From CAWBRT01 sp963814745 (GTDB taxonomy: Bacteria > Acidobacteriota > Terriglobia > Terriglobales > Acidobacteriaceae), in contig CAWFEA010000004.1 in the NCBI GenBank assembly GCA_963814745.1, forward strand, positions 310,001 through 374,000: a stretch of DNA of 64,000 nt, in the 5' to 3' direction. The notes beneath the pieces are model-generated. The model was given only the letters and a program-made list of their open reading frames with translations. It had not been told where the DNA came from and did not search any database. Position 1 is the stretch's first letter. Every line of letters begins with the position of its first letter. Shown here piece by piece: positions 16,507-25,152 of this stretch. A program made the position numbers and the translations under genes.

Positions 16507-17435
16507 AAATCGGCTACTATCCCGGATGCGCGCTGCATGGCTCGTCCAATGACTACGATCAGTCGCTGAAAGCCTGTCTGGGCGCGCTCGACGTCAGCCT
16601 CCAGGAGGTGAAGGACTGGATCTGTTGCGGAGCGACGGCGGCGCACTCGCTGAACCACAAGCTGGCCCTGGCGCTGCCTGCCCGGAACCTGGCATTGGCC
16701 GAACGCGACGGCTTTCAGGAAGTCTTTGCCCCCTGTCCATTGTGTTCGATGCAGCTTCTGAAGGTGCGCAAGGCGGTCGCCGACGACAGCCTGCGACAGG
16801 AGCTATCCGAGATCGTCGAAGCCGAGCTTCGCGGCGACACGCAGGTGCTCAACCTGATCCAGTTGTTCGAGACCATCGGCGCGGACCGGCTCAAATCGGC
16901 GGTTACCAAGCCGCTCGCATCGATGACGGCGGCGTGCTACTACGGATGCCTGCTGCTGCGCCCGCCGGACGTCGTCAAGTTCGACGACTTCGAGCAACCC
17001 AAGTCGATGGAAACCCTGCTGGCGGCGCTCGGCGCCAAGACGGTCGAATGGAGTTATAAGACCGAGTGTTGCGGCGCGGGCATGACCATGGCGAGCGAAG
17101 ACACGGTGCTGGAATTGGCTTCGAAGATTCTCAGCAACGCGGTTGAGCACGGCGCGAACTGCGTCGTCGTCGCCTGCCCGATGTGTCACGTCAACCTTGA
17201 CATGAAGCAGGCGGCGGTGGAGCGCACGTACGGCAAGCGGCTCAACCTGGCCATATATTACTTGTCCGACTTAGTAGGGCTGGCCTTGGGCCTGTCCGGC
17301 GAGCAGTTGGGCGTCGACCGGCATTTCGTGGTCCAGGCCCCTGCGCGTACAAACCAAGCCATCGCCGGGAGCCCCGGAGCTTCTACCCCAACCGCGGCAA
17401 AGGCAAGCGCCGGGGGCCCCGGAGCGGAACACTAG
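16503..17435 (+). CDS. hdrB: heterodisulfide reductase-like subunit HdrB
   Basis: A 310-residue protein with both CCG domains of HdrB: WICCGATAAH...APCPLC in the first half and TECCGAGMTMAS...ACPMC in the second. These ligate the two noncubane [4Fe-4S] clusters that reduce a disulfide in methanogen HdrB. The natural disulfide partner in this bacterium is unknown; DsrC is a candidate in sulfate reducers. The ATG at 16503 overlaps the hdrC stop. The last 40 residues are Ala/Gly/Pro-rich and outside the family domain. It forms the catalytic part of the Hdr-Flx complex. Confidence 0.92.
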   Translation: MKIGYYPGCALHGSSNDYDQSLKACLGALDVSLQEVKDWICCGATAAHSLNHKLALALPARNLALAERDGFQEVFAPCPLCSMQLLKVRKAVADDSLRQELSEIVEAELRGDTQVLNLIQLFETIGADRLKSAVTKPLASMTAACYYGCLLLRPPDVVKFDDFEQPKSMETLLAALGAKTVEWSYKTECCGAGMTMASEDTVLELASKILSNAVEHGANCVVVACPMCHVNLDMKQAAVERTYGKRLNLAIYYLSDLVGLALGLSGEQLGVDRHFVVQAPARTNQAIAGSPGASTPTAAKASAGGPGAEH

Positions 17436-17438
17436 ATC

Positions 17439-19442
17439 ATGTCCAGAATCGGTGTCTTTACGTGCTGGTGCGGCGAGAACATTGCTCGCACGGTAGACGT
17501 GGATGAAGTCGCCAAGCAGGTTGGCGAACTGCCTGGCGTCGTCTGCTCCCTGAACTACAAGTACATGTGCTCGGACCCGGGACAGAGCATGGTGCGCGAG
17601 AAGATCGCCTCCGAACATCTGGACGGCATCGTTGTCGCCTCCTGCTCGCCGCACATGCATCTGAAGACCTTCCGCAAAGCCGCGCAAACCGCTGGACTGA
17701 ATCCCTACCTGGTGGAGATGGCCAACGTCCGCGAGCATTGTTCGTGGGTACACCATGATCGCCCAGCCGCGACCAGGAAGGCGATCGACATTATCCGCAT
17801 GTCCGTGCAGAAGGTGCGCAACGACCGGGCGCTGGCTCCGATCAGCGTGCCGGTGACGCGGCGCGCGATGGTGATCGGCGGCGGGGTCGCCGGCATTCAG
17901 GCGGCGCTCGACATCGCCGACGCGGGCTACGAAGTGGTGATGGTGGAGCGCGAGCCCTCCATCGGCGGCAAGATGGCCGGTTTGTCCGAGACCTTCCCCA
18001 CCCTGGATTGCTCGCAGTGCATCCTCACCCCGCGCATGGTCGAGGTCGGCCAGCATCCGCGCATCAAGCTTTACAGCTACTCCGAGGTGGATTCGGTCGA
18101 GGGCTTCATCGGCAACTTCAAAATCAGGATCCGGCAAAAGCCACGCTACGTGGACATCAGCAAGTGCACCGGCTGCGGCGACTGCTGGACGAAGTGCCCG
18201 ATCAAGAAGAATCCCAGCGAGTTCGATTTCGGCATGGGCAATCGCCCGGCGATCTTCATTCCGTTTCCGCAGGCGGTGCCGGCCCGTCCGGTGATTGACC
18301 AGATCAACTGCACGCGGTTGAAGCGAGGCAAAGGCTGCGAAATCTGCGCCAAGAACTGCAAGGCCGGGGCCATCGACTTCAATGACCAGGAGAAGTTCGT
18401 CGAAGAAAGCGTGGGAGCCGTGGTGGTTGCCACCGGCTACACCCTCTACAGCATTGGCAAGCAGCAGACGAAGGCCTCGCTCAGCGGCTACGGCGAATAC
18501 GGATACGGCAAGTACAAAGATGTGATCGATTCGCTGCAGTTCGAGCGCCTGGTATCGGCTTCGGGACCAACCGGCGGGGTGCTCAAGCGGCCGTCGGATG
18601 GCGCGATTCCCAAGAGCGTGGTTTTCGTCGCCTGCGTGGGCTCGCGCGACAATGCCAAAGGCGTCGCTTACTGCTCCAAGATTTGCTGCATGTACACCGC
18701 CAAGCACACCATGCTTTACAAGCACAAAGTGCATGACGGGCAAGCGCACGTCTTCTACATGGACATTCGTTCCGGCGGCAAGGGTTACGACGAGTTCGTG
18801 CGGCGCGCCATCGAGCAGGACGGCGCAAATTATTATCGCGGCCGGGTCTCGAAGATTACAGAGGAAAACGGAAAGCTGCTGGTGCGCGGCGCCGATACGC
18901 TCTCCGGCTTGCCGATTACGGTGGAAGCCGACCTGGTGGTGCTGGCCTCGGCCATGCGCCCGGCGCGCCGGAATCGAGGAGCTGGCGCAGAAGTTGAACG
19001 TGGGCTACGACGAGTACGGCTTCCTGATGGAATCGCACCCCAAGCTGCGGCCGGTGGAGACCAACGCCGCCGGCGTCTACATTGCCGGCGCCGTGCATGC
19101 GCCCAAGGATATCCCGGAATCAGTGGCCCAGGCTTCGGCGGCGGCGAGCAAGGTGCAGATCACGCTGGCGGCCGATCATCTGACCGCGAACCGGAGATCG
19201 CGGGGGTCAACGAGCAGACCTGCGCCGCCTGCTTCGCCTGCGCGCGGGCGTGCCCTTATCACGCCATCGATCACGCCGAGGTGCGCACCGGGCGCGGGGT
19301 TTTCATCAAGCACACGGCGCGGGTGAATCCCGGCCTGTGCATGGGGTGCGGCACCTGCGTTTCCGTTTGTCCTTCCAAGAGCATTGAGCTGCAGGGCTTC
19401 ACCGAGCAGCAGATCTACGCGATGGTCGAGAGCATGGCATGA
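17439..19442 (+). CDS. hdrA: heterodisulfide reductase-like subunit HdrA, with two compensating indels
   Basis: About 667 residues. An N-terminal domain (CWCGENI, then SCSPHMH) precedes a thioredoxin-reductase-like FAD domain with GGGVAGIQAALDIADAGYEVV near residue 147 and a Cys in PTLDCSQC. Ferredoxin-type motifs follow: CTGCGDCWTKCP near 244, CEICAKNC, and two at the C-terminus, CAACFACARACP and CMGCGTCVSVCP. HdrA's FAD is the bifurcating centre. Between about 18966 and 19187 the main frame is nonsense, while the next frame reads GIEELAQKLNVGYDEYGF and VAQASAAASKVQ, the expected HdrA sequence. One extra base at 18966 and one missing near 19187 explain this; sequencing error is likely. Confidence 0.9.
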   Translation: MSRIGVFTCWCGENIARTVDVDEVAKQVGELPGVVCSLNYKYMCSDPGQSMVREKIASEHLDGIVVASCSPHMHLKTFRKAAQTAGLNPYLVEMANVREHCSWVHHDRPAATRKAIDIIRMSVQKVRNDRALAPISVPVTRRAMVIGGGVAGIQAALDIADAGYEVVMVEREPSIGGKMAGLSETFPTLDCSQCILTPRMVEVGQHPRIKLYSYSEVDSVEGFIGNFKIRIRQKPRYVDISKCTGCGDCWTKCPIKKNPSEFDFGMGNRPAIFIPFPQAVPARPVIDQINCTRLKRGKGCEICAKNCKAGAIDFNDQEKFVEESVGAVVVATGYTLYSIGKQQTKASLSGYGEYGYGKYKDVIDSLQFERLVSASGPTGGVLKRPSDGAIPKSVVFVACVGSRDNAKGVAYCSKICCMYTAKHTMLYKHKVHDGQAHVFYMDIRSGGKGYDEFVRRAIEQDGANYYRGRVSKITEENGKLLVRGADTLSGLPITVEADLVVLASAMRPARRNRGAGAEVERGLRRVRLPDGIAPQAAAGGDQRRRRLHCRRRACAQGYPGISGPGFGGGEQGADHAGGRSSDREPEIAGVNEQTCAACFACARACPYHAIDHAEVRTGRGVFIKHTARVNPGLCMGCGTCVSVCPSKSIELQGFTEQQIYAMVESMA

Positions 19443-20764
19443 ATGATGCGTCCCAATTCGAGCCCCGGAGTTCCGAAGGAACGACCTTCGAACCGAAGAT
19501 CCTGGCTTACGTTTGCAACTGGTGCACTTACCTGGGCGCCGATCTGGCGGGAACGACGCGGCTGGAGTATCCGCCGAACATTCGCATCGTCCGGCTGCCC
19601 TGCACCGGCCGCATCGATTTCAATTTGCTGATCAAGGCGTTCGAGGTCGGCGCCGATGCGGTGCTGGTCTCCGGATGCCATCCGGGCGATTGCCACTACA
19701 CCTCCGGCAACTATCACGCCCGGCGCCGCTGGATTCTGTTCCGCGAATTGCTCGACCTGCTCGGTTTCGACCTGCGAGCGCATTCACTTCACCTGGATCT
19801 CCGCCGCCGAGGGCAAGAAATTCCAGCAGGTGGTCACCGATATCACCGAGAAGACGCGCAAGCTCGGTCCTTACACGGAGTTGTATGCGGCGGCGCCGGT
19901 GAAAGAACTGCCGCAGCCGCCACCCAAAACCAGCCAGTTCCAGACCTTTGCCGCCGAAAGCGAGCTGCGCGCCGAGGCCCGCAAGCTGCTGGCCGAGGGC
20001 ACGGTCAAGGTGGTGATCGGCTATGGCGAGCACGGTCCGCTGCTGGTGACGCGGCCTGAAGACGCGGACCGGCTTGTCTGGAACACGGGCTGCACAGCGA
20101 ACCTGGCGATGTATCTGAAGCGCAAGGAGGTCAAGGCGCTCGGCCGGCCGGCCATCGTGGTCAAGGCCTGCGATGAACGCTCGCTGGTGGTGCTGGAAAA
20201 GGAATCGCAGTTCGAGCGCAAGGATTTGCACGTCATCGGCATGGCCTGCGAGGGCATGCAACAGCCGCGCTGCGGCCGCTGCACGGTGCGCACGCCGCGC
20301 TTCGCCGATACAACCATCGGGCAGATCGGCGACCAACCCGCCGAAAGCAAGCCGGGCAAACTGGACGACGGTGCTGGCGATGCCGCGCGCCGAGCGCATG
20401 GCATTCTGGGTCGATGAGTTTGACCGCTGCGTCAAGTGCTATGCCTGCCGCCAGGTATGTTCGCATGTGCTACTGCGAGCGCTGCATCGTGGACAAGAAC
20501 CAGCCCATCAGCATCGACCCGGCTCCGGGCATCAAGGGAAACTTCGCCTGGCACATTGCGCGGGCATTTCACCTGGCCGGACGTTGCATCGGATGCGGCG
20601 CCTGCGCCCAGGCCTGTCCGGTGGGGATCGACCTCGGACTGCTGAATATGCAGTTGGCCGGAGCCGCCATGCAGCACTTCGGTTATCAGGCGGGGGTTGA
20701 CCCGTCGGCGGAACTGCTGATCGGCGCGTTCTCGCAACAGGACAAAGAGGAGTTCATCGGGTGA
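19439..20764 (+). CDS. FlxD (MvhD)-FlxC-like fused iron-sulfur protein, three frameshifts
   Basis: After removal of extra bases at 19775, 20370 and 20464, a single frame of about 440 residues results. Residues 1-140 are an MvhD-type [2Fe-2S] domain (YVCNWCTYLGAD, SGCHPGDCHY, FTWISAAEG), which in Hdr complexes links the NADH module to HdrA. The rest, with ARKLLAEGTVKVVIGYG, CGRC, CVKCYACRQVC, MCYCERC and CIGCGACAQACP, corresponds to FlxC of the NADH-dependent FlxABCD module. No stop codon separates the two parts in the corrected frame, so they appear fused. It starts inside the hdrA stop and ends overlapping flxB. Confidence 0.75.
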
Positions 20765-21777
20765 GCGAGCTAATCACGGAAACCAAGCTGCGGCAGCTTG
20801 CGGGCGAGTGGATCGGCGGCGGCAAAACGGTCGTGGGACCGGTTCGAGTCAAGGATCGCGTGCTCTACAGGCCGCTCGGGTCGCCCGAGTCCCTGCTGAT
20901 CGAATCAACTCCCGGCGCCTTTACGGCTCCCTCCAACTCCATCAAGGAGTTCCTCTTTCCCAAGCTGGAAACGCTTTACCAATACCGCATCCAGGGCCGG
21001 AACATTGAATTGATCGAGCCTGCCAGCGGAATTCGCGGAGCAGTTGATTCTGGCGGCCCGTCCCTGCGACGCGGCGGCGCTGCCCATTCTCGACCATGTT
21101 TTCAATTGGGATTTCGCCGACGAGTTCTACAATCGCCGCCGGGGGGCAACCACGATCGTAACCCTCGCCTGCGGCGCGACCGATGGGTCTTGCTTCTGCA
21201 CCTCCGTCGGCCTCGCTCCGGACGCCACCCGCGGCAGCGACGCGATTCTGCTCGGGCTCGGCGACGGGCGTTTCGAGGTGCGCTGCATGACCGAAAAGGG
21301 ACGGGCTCTGGTCTCCGGCAAGACGGAAACATCGGCCGAATCGGGCCAGGCCGCGCCGCCTCCCGAATCCAAGTTCGATCCCGGCAAGATTCGCGCGTTT
21401 GTCGACGCGTCACTTCGAGGACCCGCTCTGGGCCGAGCACGGGCGGAGCCTGCATGGCATGCGGAGTTTGTGCGTTCTCGTGTCCCACCTGCCACTGCTT
21501 CGACATTGTCGACGCCGGAGCGGCGGCCGGCAACGCCCGCGTCCGGACCTGGGACACTTGCCAGTTCCCGATCTTCACCCTGCACGCCTCCGGACACAAT
21601 CCGCGGGCGGCTCAACCGGCGCGCCAGCGACAGCGCATTCTCCACAAGTTTTCTATTTATCCGGAAAAGTTCGGCGAGATCCTCTGCACCGGCTGCGGTA
21701 ATTGCGTACGCAACTGCCCGGTGGGCTTGGGCGTGCTGAACCTGCTGACAGAGATCCAACATGGCCAACATCTATAA
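20761..21777 (+). CDS. FlxB-like 4Fe-4S dicluster protein, three frameshifts
   Basis: About 337 residues once extra bases near 21028, 21410 and 21447 are removed. The corrected frame reads through LAARPCDAAALPILDHVF, HFEDPLWAEHGR, CMACGVCAFSCPTCHCFD near residue 230, and CTGCGNCVRNCPVG near the C-terminus. This pattern is that of the beta subunit of sulfhydrogenase and of FlxB, which carries electrons from the flavoprotein FlxA to the rest of the complex. It starts with GTG overlapping the previous stop (GTGA) and overlaps flxA by 17 bases. Confidence 0.8.
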   Translation: MSELITETKLRQLAGEWIGGGKTVVGPVRVKDRVLYRPLGSPESLLIESTPGAFTAPSNSIKEFLFPKLETLYQYRIQGRNIELIEPASGIRGAVDSGGPSLRRGGAAHSRPCFQLGFRRRVLQSPPGGNHDRNPRLRRDRWVLLLHLRRPRSGRHPRQRRDSARARRRAFRGALHDRKGTGSGLRQDGNIGRIGPGRAASRIQVRSRQDSRVCRRVTSRTRSGPSTGGACMACGVCAFSCPTCHCFDIVDAGAAAGNARVRTWDTCQFPIFTLHASGHNPRAAQPARQRQRILHKFSIYPEKFGEILCTGCGNCVRNCPVGLGVLNLLTEIQHGQHL

Positions 21778-22594
21778 ACCCGAACTCATGGAAGTGGTCG
21801 CCGTCCGCCAGCAAACCGTCGACGTCAAATCGGTCGCCCTGCGCTTTCTTGATGCGGAACGCGCCAAGACGTTTTCGTTTCAAGTCGGCCAGTTCGGCAT
21901 TTTCTCGGTGTTCGGATTCGGCGAATCGACGTTTAACATCTGTTCGAGTTCGAACTGGAAAGACCGCATCGAGTTCTGCTTCCGCAAAGTGGGCAGGGTC
22001 ACCGAAGCGATGTGGAAAGTCGAAGTCGGCGACGTCGTCGGCTTCCGCGGACCTTACGGGAACGGCTATCCGATGGATGTGTGGAAAGGACACGACCTGA
22101 TCTTTCTCGGCGGCGGCATCGCCATGCCGCCGATTCGCTGCGCGATCTGGTATGCCCTGGAAAACCGCGCCGACTTCGGCGAGATCACGGTGGTTTACGG
22201 CGCGCGCACGGTGGGCGATCTGGTCTACGTGGACGAGTTGGAAGAGTGGGCCAAGCACGAGCGCGTGCGGGTGGTGCCCTGCGTCGATCCGGGCGGCGAG
22301 ACCGCCGACTGGAAGGGGGACATCGGGTTTGTTCCCACCGTCTTCGAGCGCGCCCAGGTATCGTCAAAAGACCCCGTGGTTCTGGTGATCGGACCGCCGA
22401 TCATGATCAAGAACACCTTGCCCATACTGCACAAGATGGGCATCAGCCCGGCGTCGGTTTATACCAGCCTGGAGAACCGCATGAAGTGCGGCGTAGGCAA
22501 GTGCGGGCGATGCAACGTAGGGTCCCACTACGTCTGCAAGGAGGGCCCGGTTCTCACCATGGAACACCTCCAGCAACTGCCGCTCGATTATTAA
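21761..22594 (+). CDS. FlxA-like FAD/NAD(P)-binding oxidoreductase
   Basis: A 277-residue ferredoxin-reductase-fold flavoprotein. The FAD-binding barrel contains FGESTFNICSS near residue 53, and the NAD domain has FLGGGIAMPPIRCAIWYALE near 112. A C-terminal [2Fe-2S] motif, CGVGKCGRC then C, lies near 243-258, as in the gamma subunit of sulfhydrogenase and FlxA of Desulfovibrio. It should take electrons from NAD(P)H and feed FlxB. It is intact and closes the hdrCBA-flxDCBA operon. The assignment rests on both the domain and the operon order. Confidence 0.9.
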   Translation: MANIYKPELMEVVAVRQQTVDVKSVALRFLDAERAKTFSFQVGQFGIFSVFGFGESTFNICSSSNWKDRIEFCFRKVGRVTEAMWKVEVGDVVGFRGPYGNGYPMDVWKGHDLIFLGGGIAMPPIRCAIWYALENRADFGEITVVYGARTVGDLVYVDELEEWAKHERVRVVPCVDPGGETADWKGDIGFVPTVFERAQVSSKDPVVLVIGPPIMIKNTLPILHKMGISPASVYTSLENRMKCGVGKCGRCNVGSHYVCKEGPVLTMEHLQQLPLDY

Positions 22595-22661
22595 AGTTCC
22601 AAGGTTGAAGTACCTGGTTCTGGCACCGCTGGGCGCGGCGGCCAGCTGATCGATTCGCGCC

Positions 22662-23399
22662 TCAGTGCAGTTTGATGAACTCGGTTGCGCTTGCCAGGGA
22701 ATGCAAGGCGGCCTTGTTGCGCACGATCAGAGTCGTTCCTTTGCTGCGCACAATGTGGCGCTTCTTGAACTCCATCAGCACCCGGGTCACGGTCTCGCGC
22801 GAGGCCGCGATCATCTGGCCCATCTCCTCGTGGGTAAGCAGGAGCCTGACCCGCGGTTCCGGCTGCTCTGCCTCTCCTGAACGAGCCATCCAGTCCAGCA
22901 GCAGCTTAGCCACCTTCTCGGCGGCCGATTGCGCCATATTGAACGAACGCAATTCACGGCATGCATAGTTGTATTTTTCGGCCAACTGCTGGCTGACACG
23001 GAAGGCGGCTTCCGTATGGTTGGCGAGAAAGCGGAGAAAGTCATCGCGCTTGATGAAATTGATCTGGCAGGACTCGATCGTCTCGGCGGTCACCAGGTAG
23101 GGCTGGCCCGAAACGGTCGCGCTCAGGCCGAGCACCTCGCCCGATTCAGCGATCCTCATGATAACCGTTTTGCCTTCGGCGGAGGAAAAAGAAAGCTTGA
23201 CGCGGCCGCGGCACAAGATGAAAACGCCCCGCGGTTCATGGCTTTCCGCGAACAGAACCGCGCCTCGGGGAAAAACCGTCGTATACCTCAAGTTCTCGAA
23301 TGCCTGGAGTGCGCGCTCGGGCAGGTCGCAAAATCTTCGATCGCCTTTGATGTTGCAAACGGTGCAGCTTTCAATGATATCGAACCCATATGATTGCAT
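22662..23399 (-). CDS. Crp/Fnr-family regulator with four candidate cluster cysteines
   Basis: A 245-residue regulator: cyclic-nucleotide-type beta-barrel (residues 30-140), dimer helix, and winged HTH with LTHEEMGQMIAASRETVTRVL near 190-210. Cys12, Cys15 and Cys24 precede the barrel and Cys111 (ESCQINF) aligns with FNR Cys122, so an oxygen-sensitive [4Fe-4S] cluster is plausible although the C-x2-C-x8-C spacing differs from FNR. The recognition helix contains R-E-T-V-T-R, closer to CRP (R-E-x-x-G-R) than to FNR. It ends 67 bp from flxA in tail-to-tail orientation. A link to anaerobic control of hdr-flx is an inference from position. Confidence 0.85.
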   Translation of the reverse strand: MQSYGFDIIESCTVCNIKGDRRFCDLPERALQAFENLRYTTVFPRGAVLFAESHEPRGVFILCRGRVKLSFSSAEGKTVIMRIAESGEVLGLSATVSGQPYLVTAETIESCQINFIKRDDFLRFLANHTEAAFRVSQQLAEKYNYACRELRSFNMAQSAAEKVAKLLLDWMARSGEAEQPEPRVRLLLTHEEMGQMIAASRETVTRVLMEFKKRHIVRSKGTTLIVRNKAALHSLASATEFIKLH

Positions 23400-23739
23400 A
23401 CCTTACCTTACTCGCGGTGCATGGCCCTTCGGCCGACACTGCCGGCGGCGCCGTTTACGCTGCTCGATGATTGAAGTACAAGTATCTATAAATAACGATT
23501 TGGAATTTTGCTCAAGTGCAATGCTCACAAGGCGATGTGATACTTGTAATGATCACAGAACAATGTGGTACTTCTGGGGGCGGGAGCACCCTTGGCACCC
23601 TACACACTACGTGAACCCCGGTCAGCGGGGATGAGTGAGCGGGCCGCCGCTACGCCGGCATAAATCCGGAAGTCTTTGCCAGATGCGATCTACCCTTCGG
23701 TTACGCCGGAGGGCAGGGGATCCGGAACTGGTCAGACGA
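23400..23739. other. intergenic region upstream of the FNR-like gene
   Basis: About 340 bases, AT-rich between 23465 and 23570. It contains a perfect 10-bp inverted repeat, TACAAGTATC (23477) and GATACTTGTA (23539), and TGTGAT/ATCACA half-sites at 23536 and 23552 with a 10-bp spacer. These may be operators of the FNR-like gene. No gene recognised. Confidence 0.45.
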
Positions 23740-25077
23740 TTAGCCGGCCTTTTCCGCGATCTTGGTCTGCTGCTGGTACTTATAGCCTGCGGTCACCTTC
23801 GGCATAAGCATGGTGACCGAACCGCCGATCACCAGGATGACAGCCAAACTGTAAATGCCGTAGTTCATGTTTCCAAACATGGTGGAAAACAAGCCGACCA
23901 ACCCCGGCCCGAGGAAACCGCCCAGGTTGCCGATGCCGTTGATGATGCCTCTGGCGCCGCCGGCGACTCCGGGAGGAAACACCAGCGCAGGCATTGACCA
24001 GCATGGGCTCTGCATTGCCTTGGAGAGCAGGCCGGTCAGCACGATCAGCCCAAAGGAAAGCCAGATATGTTTCGGAAAGAGCGTGGCAATCCAGAACACA
24101 ATGCCGAAGCCCCAGAGTGCGTTCGCACACCAGATCCGGCGATTTCCTTTGCGGTCTGATAGCGCGCCAAACCAATAAACCCCAACCACAGCGGCAGCCA
24201 GCGGAATTGCGCTCAGCCAGCCTACGGCGGTCAGGCTCATCTTGGTGAGGTCTTTCAGCAGCGTCGGCAACCAGATCAGGTACCCATATGTGCCCGAGGT
24301 GTAACAGACATAGAGGATTGCCATGATCCAGATGTTCTTGTCCATAAACAGTTGCTTATAGGACCATTTCACCTGACTTGCCGCCTGCATGTTGGCTACG
24401 GCAATCGCCTTTTCTTTTGCCAGAGTCGTCAGCAGGTACTCTTTTTCTTCCTTCGAGATCCATTTGGCTTCCTCGGGACGGTCGCTGATCAGCGGCCACC
24501 AGACCGCGATCAAGGCCAGCGACACGATGCCTTCGAAGAAGAACAGCCCGCGCCAAGTATAGTGTGAAACCACAAACCCCGAAATCGGATTGGTTAGCGT
24601 GGCGGACAACGGCAGACTGATGAGGAACAGACCGTTGGCGCGTCCGAGTTCTTTCTGCGGAAACCACTTGCCGATCACCACCAGAACCGCCGGATAAACC
24701 CCACCCTCCGCCACTCCCAGCAGAAAACGCATGACGATCAACTGCCAGCTATTGTGAACGAACCCGGTCAGGAACGAGATGGTGCCCCAGCCAACGATCG
24801 TCCAGGTAATAAACTTCTTCGCGCTGCCGTGTTCAGCGAGGTGCCCGCCGGGAATCTGCAACACCAGATATCCCCAGAAAAACATTCCGGCAGCCAATCC
24901 GGCGATGGCCTTTGTCATCCCCAATGCCTGATTCATGCCTCCAGCCATGGCGAAGCCGATGTTCACCCGGTCCATGTAGGCAACGATGTAGATGATGATG
25001 GTCGGCGGGATGATCCGCCACCACCTAGCTCTGGGAATAAGCTTCTGCAAATTTTCAGTCGTAGGTACCGATGCCAT
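23740..25077 (-). CDS. MFS transporter, anion:cation symporter (ACS) family
   Basis: A 445-residue permease with about twelve transmembrane helices. The opening IIYIVAYMDRVNIGFA, the loop motif HLAEHGSAKKF and RFLLGVAEGGVYPAVLVVIGKWFP are typical of the ACS family (hexuronate, galactonate, tartrate or phthalate transporters). It symports organic anions with H+. A second, related ACS gene lies directly upstream on the same strand, and a sugar-acid dehydratase is divergent, which points to aldonate or uronate uptake. The substrate is inferred only. Confidence 0.88.
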   Translation of the reverse strand: MASVPTTENLQKLIPRARWWRIIPPTIIIYIVAYMDRVNIGFAMAGGMNQALGMTKAIAGLAAGMFFWGYLVLQIPGGHLAEHGSAKKFITWTIVGWGTISFLTGFVHNSWQLIVMRFLLGVAEGGVYPAVLVVIGKWFPQKELGRANGLFLISLPLSATLTNPISGFVVSHYTWRGLFFFEGIVSLALIAVWWPLISDRPEEAKWISKEEKEYLLTTLAKEKAIAVANMQAASQVKWSYKQLFMDKNIWIMAILYVCYTSGTYGYLIWLPTLLKDLTKMSLTAVGWLSAIPLAAAVVGVYWFGALSDRKGNRRIWCANALWGFGIVFWIATLFPKHIWLSFGLIVLTGLLSKAMQSPCWSMPALVFPPGVAGGARGIINGIGNLGGFLGPGLVGLFSTMFGNMNYGIYSLAVILVIGGSVTMLMPKVTAGYKYQQQTKIAEKAG

Positions 25078-25152
25078 TGAATGTCCCTCACTACGCTTGG
25101 AGGTTATCTATAACTGCGAACGATGATACACATTTCTTGCCGAGAATACACT

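Noticed and set aside
17271..18749. A 492-codon minus-strand frame opposite hdrA
   Set aside because: His/Arg/Ala-rich shadow sequence without motifs; hdrA on the plus strand is certain.
15916..21777. Programmed +1 frameshifting as a shared regulatory device in the hdr-flx operon
   Set aside because: The break sites have no common slippery sequence or stop codon context, and similar indels hit unrelated genes such as purB and the malic enzyme. Sequencing error explains all of them.
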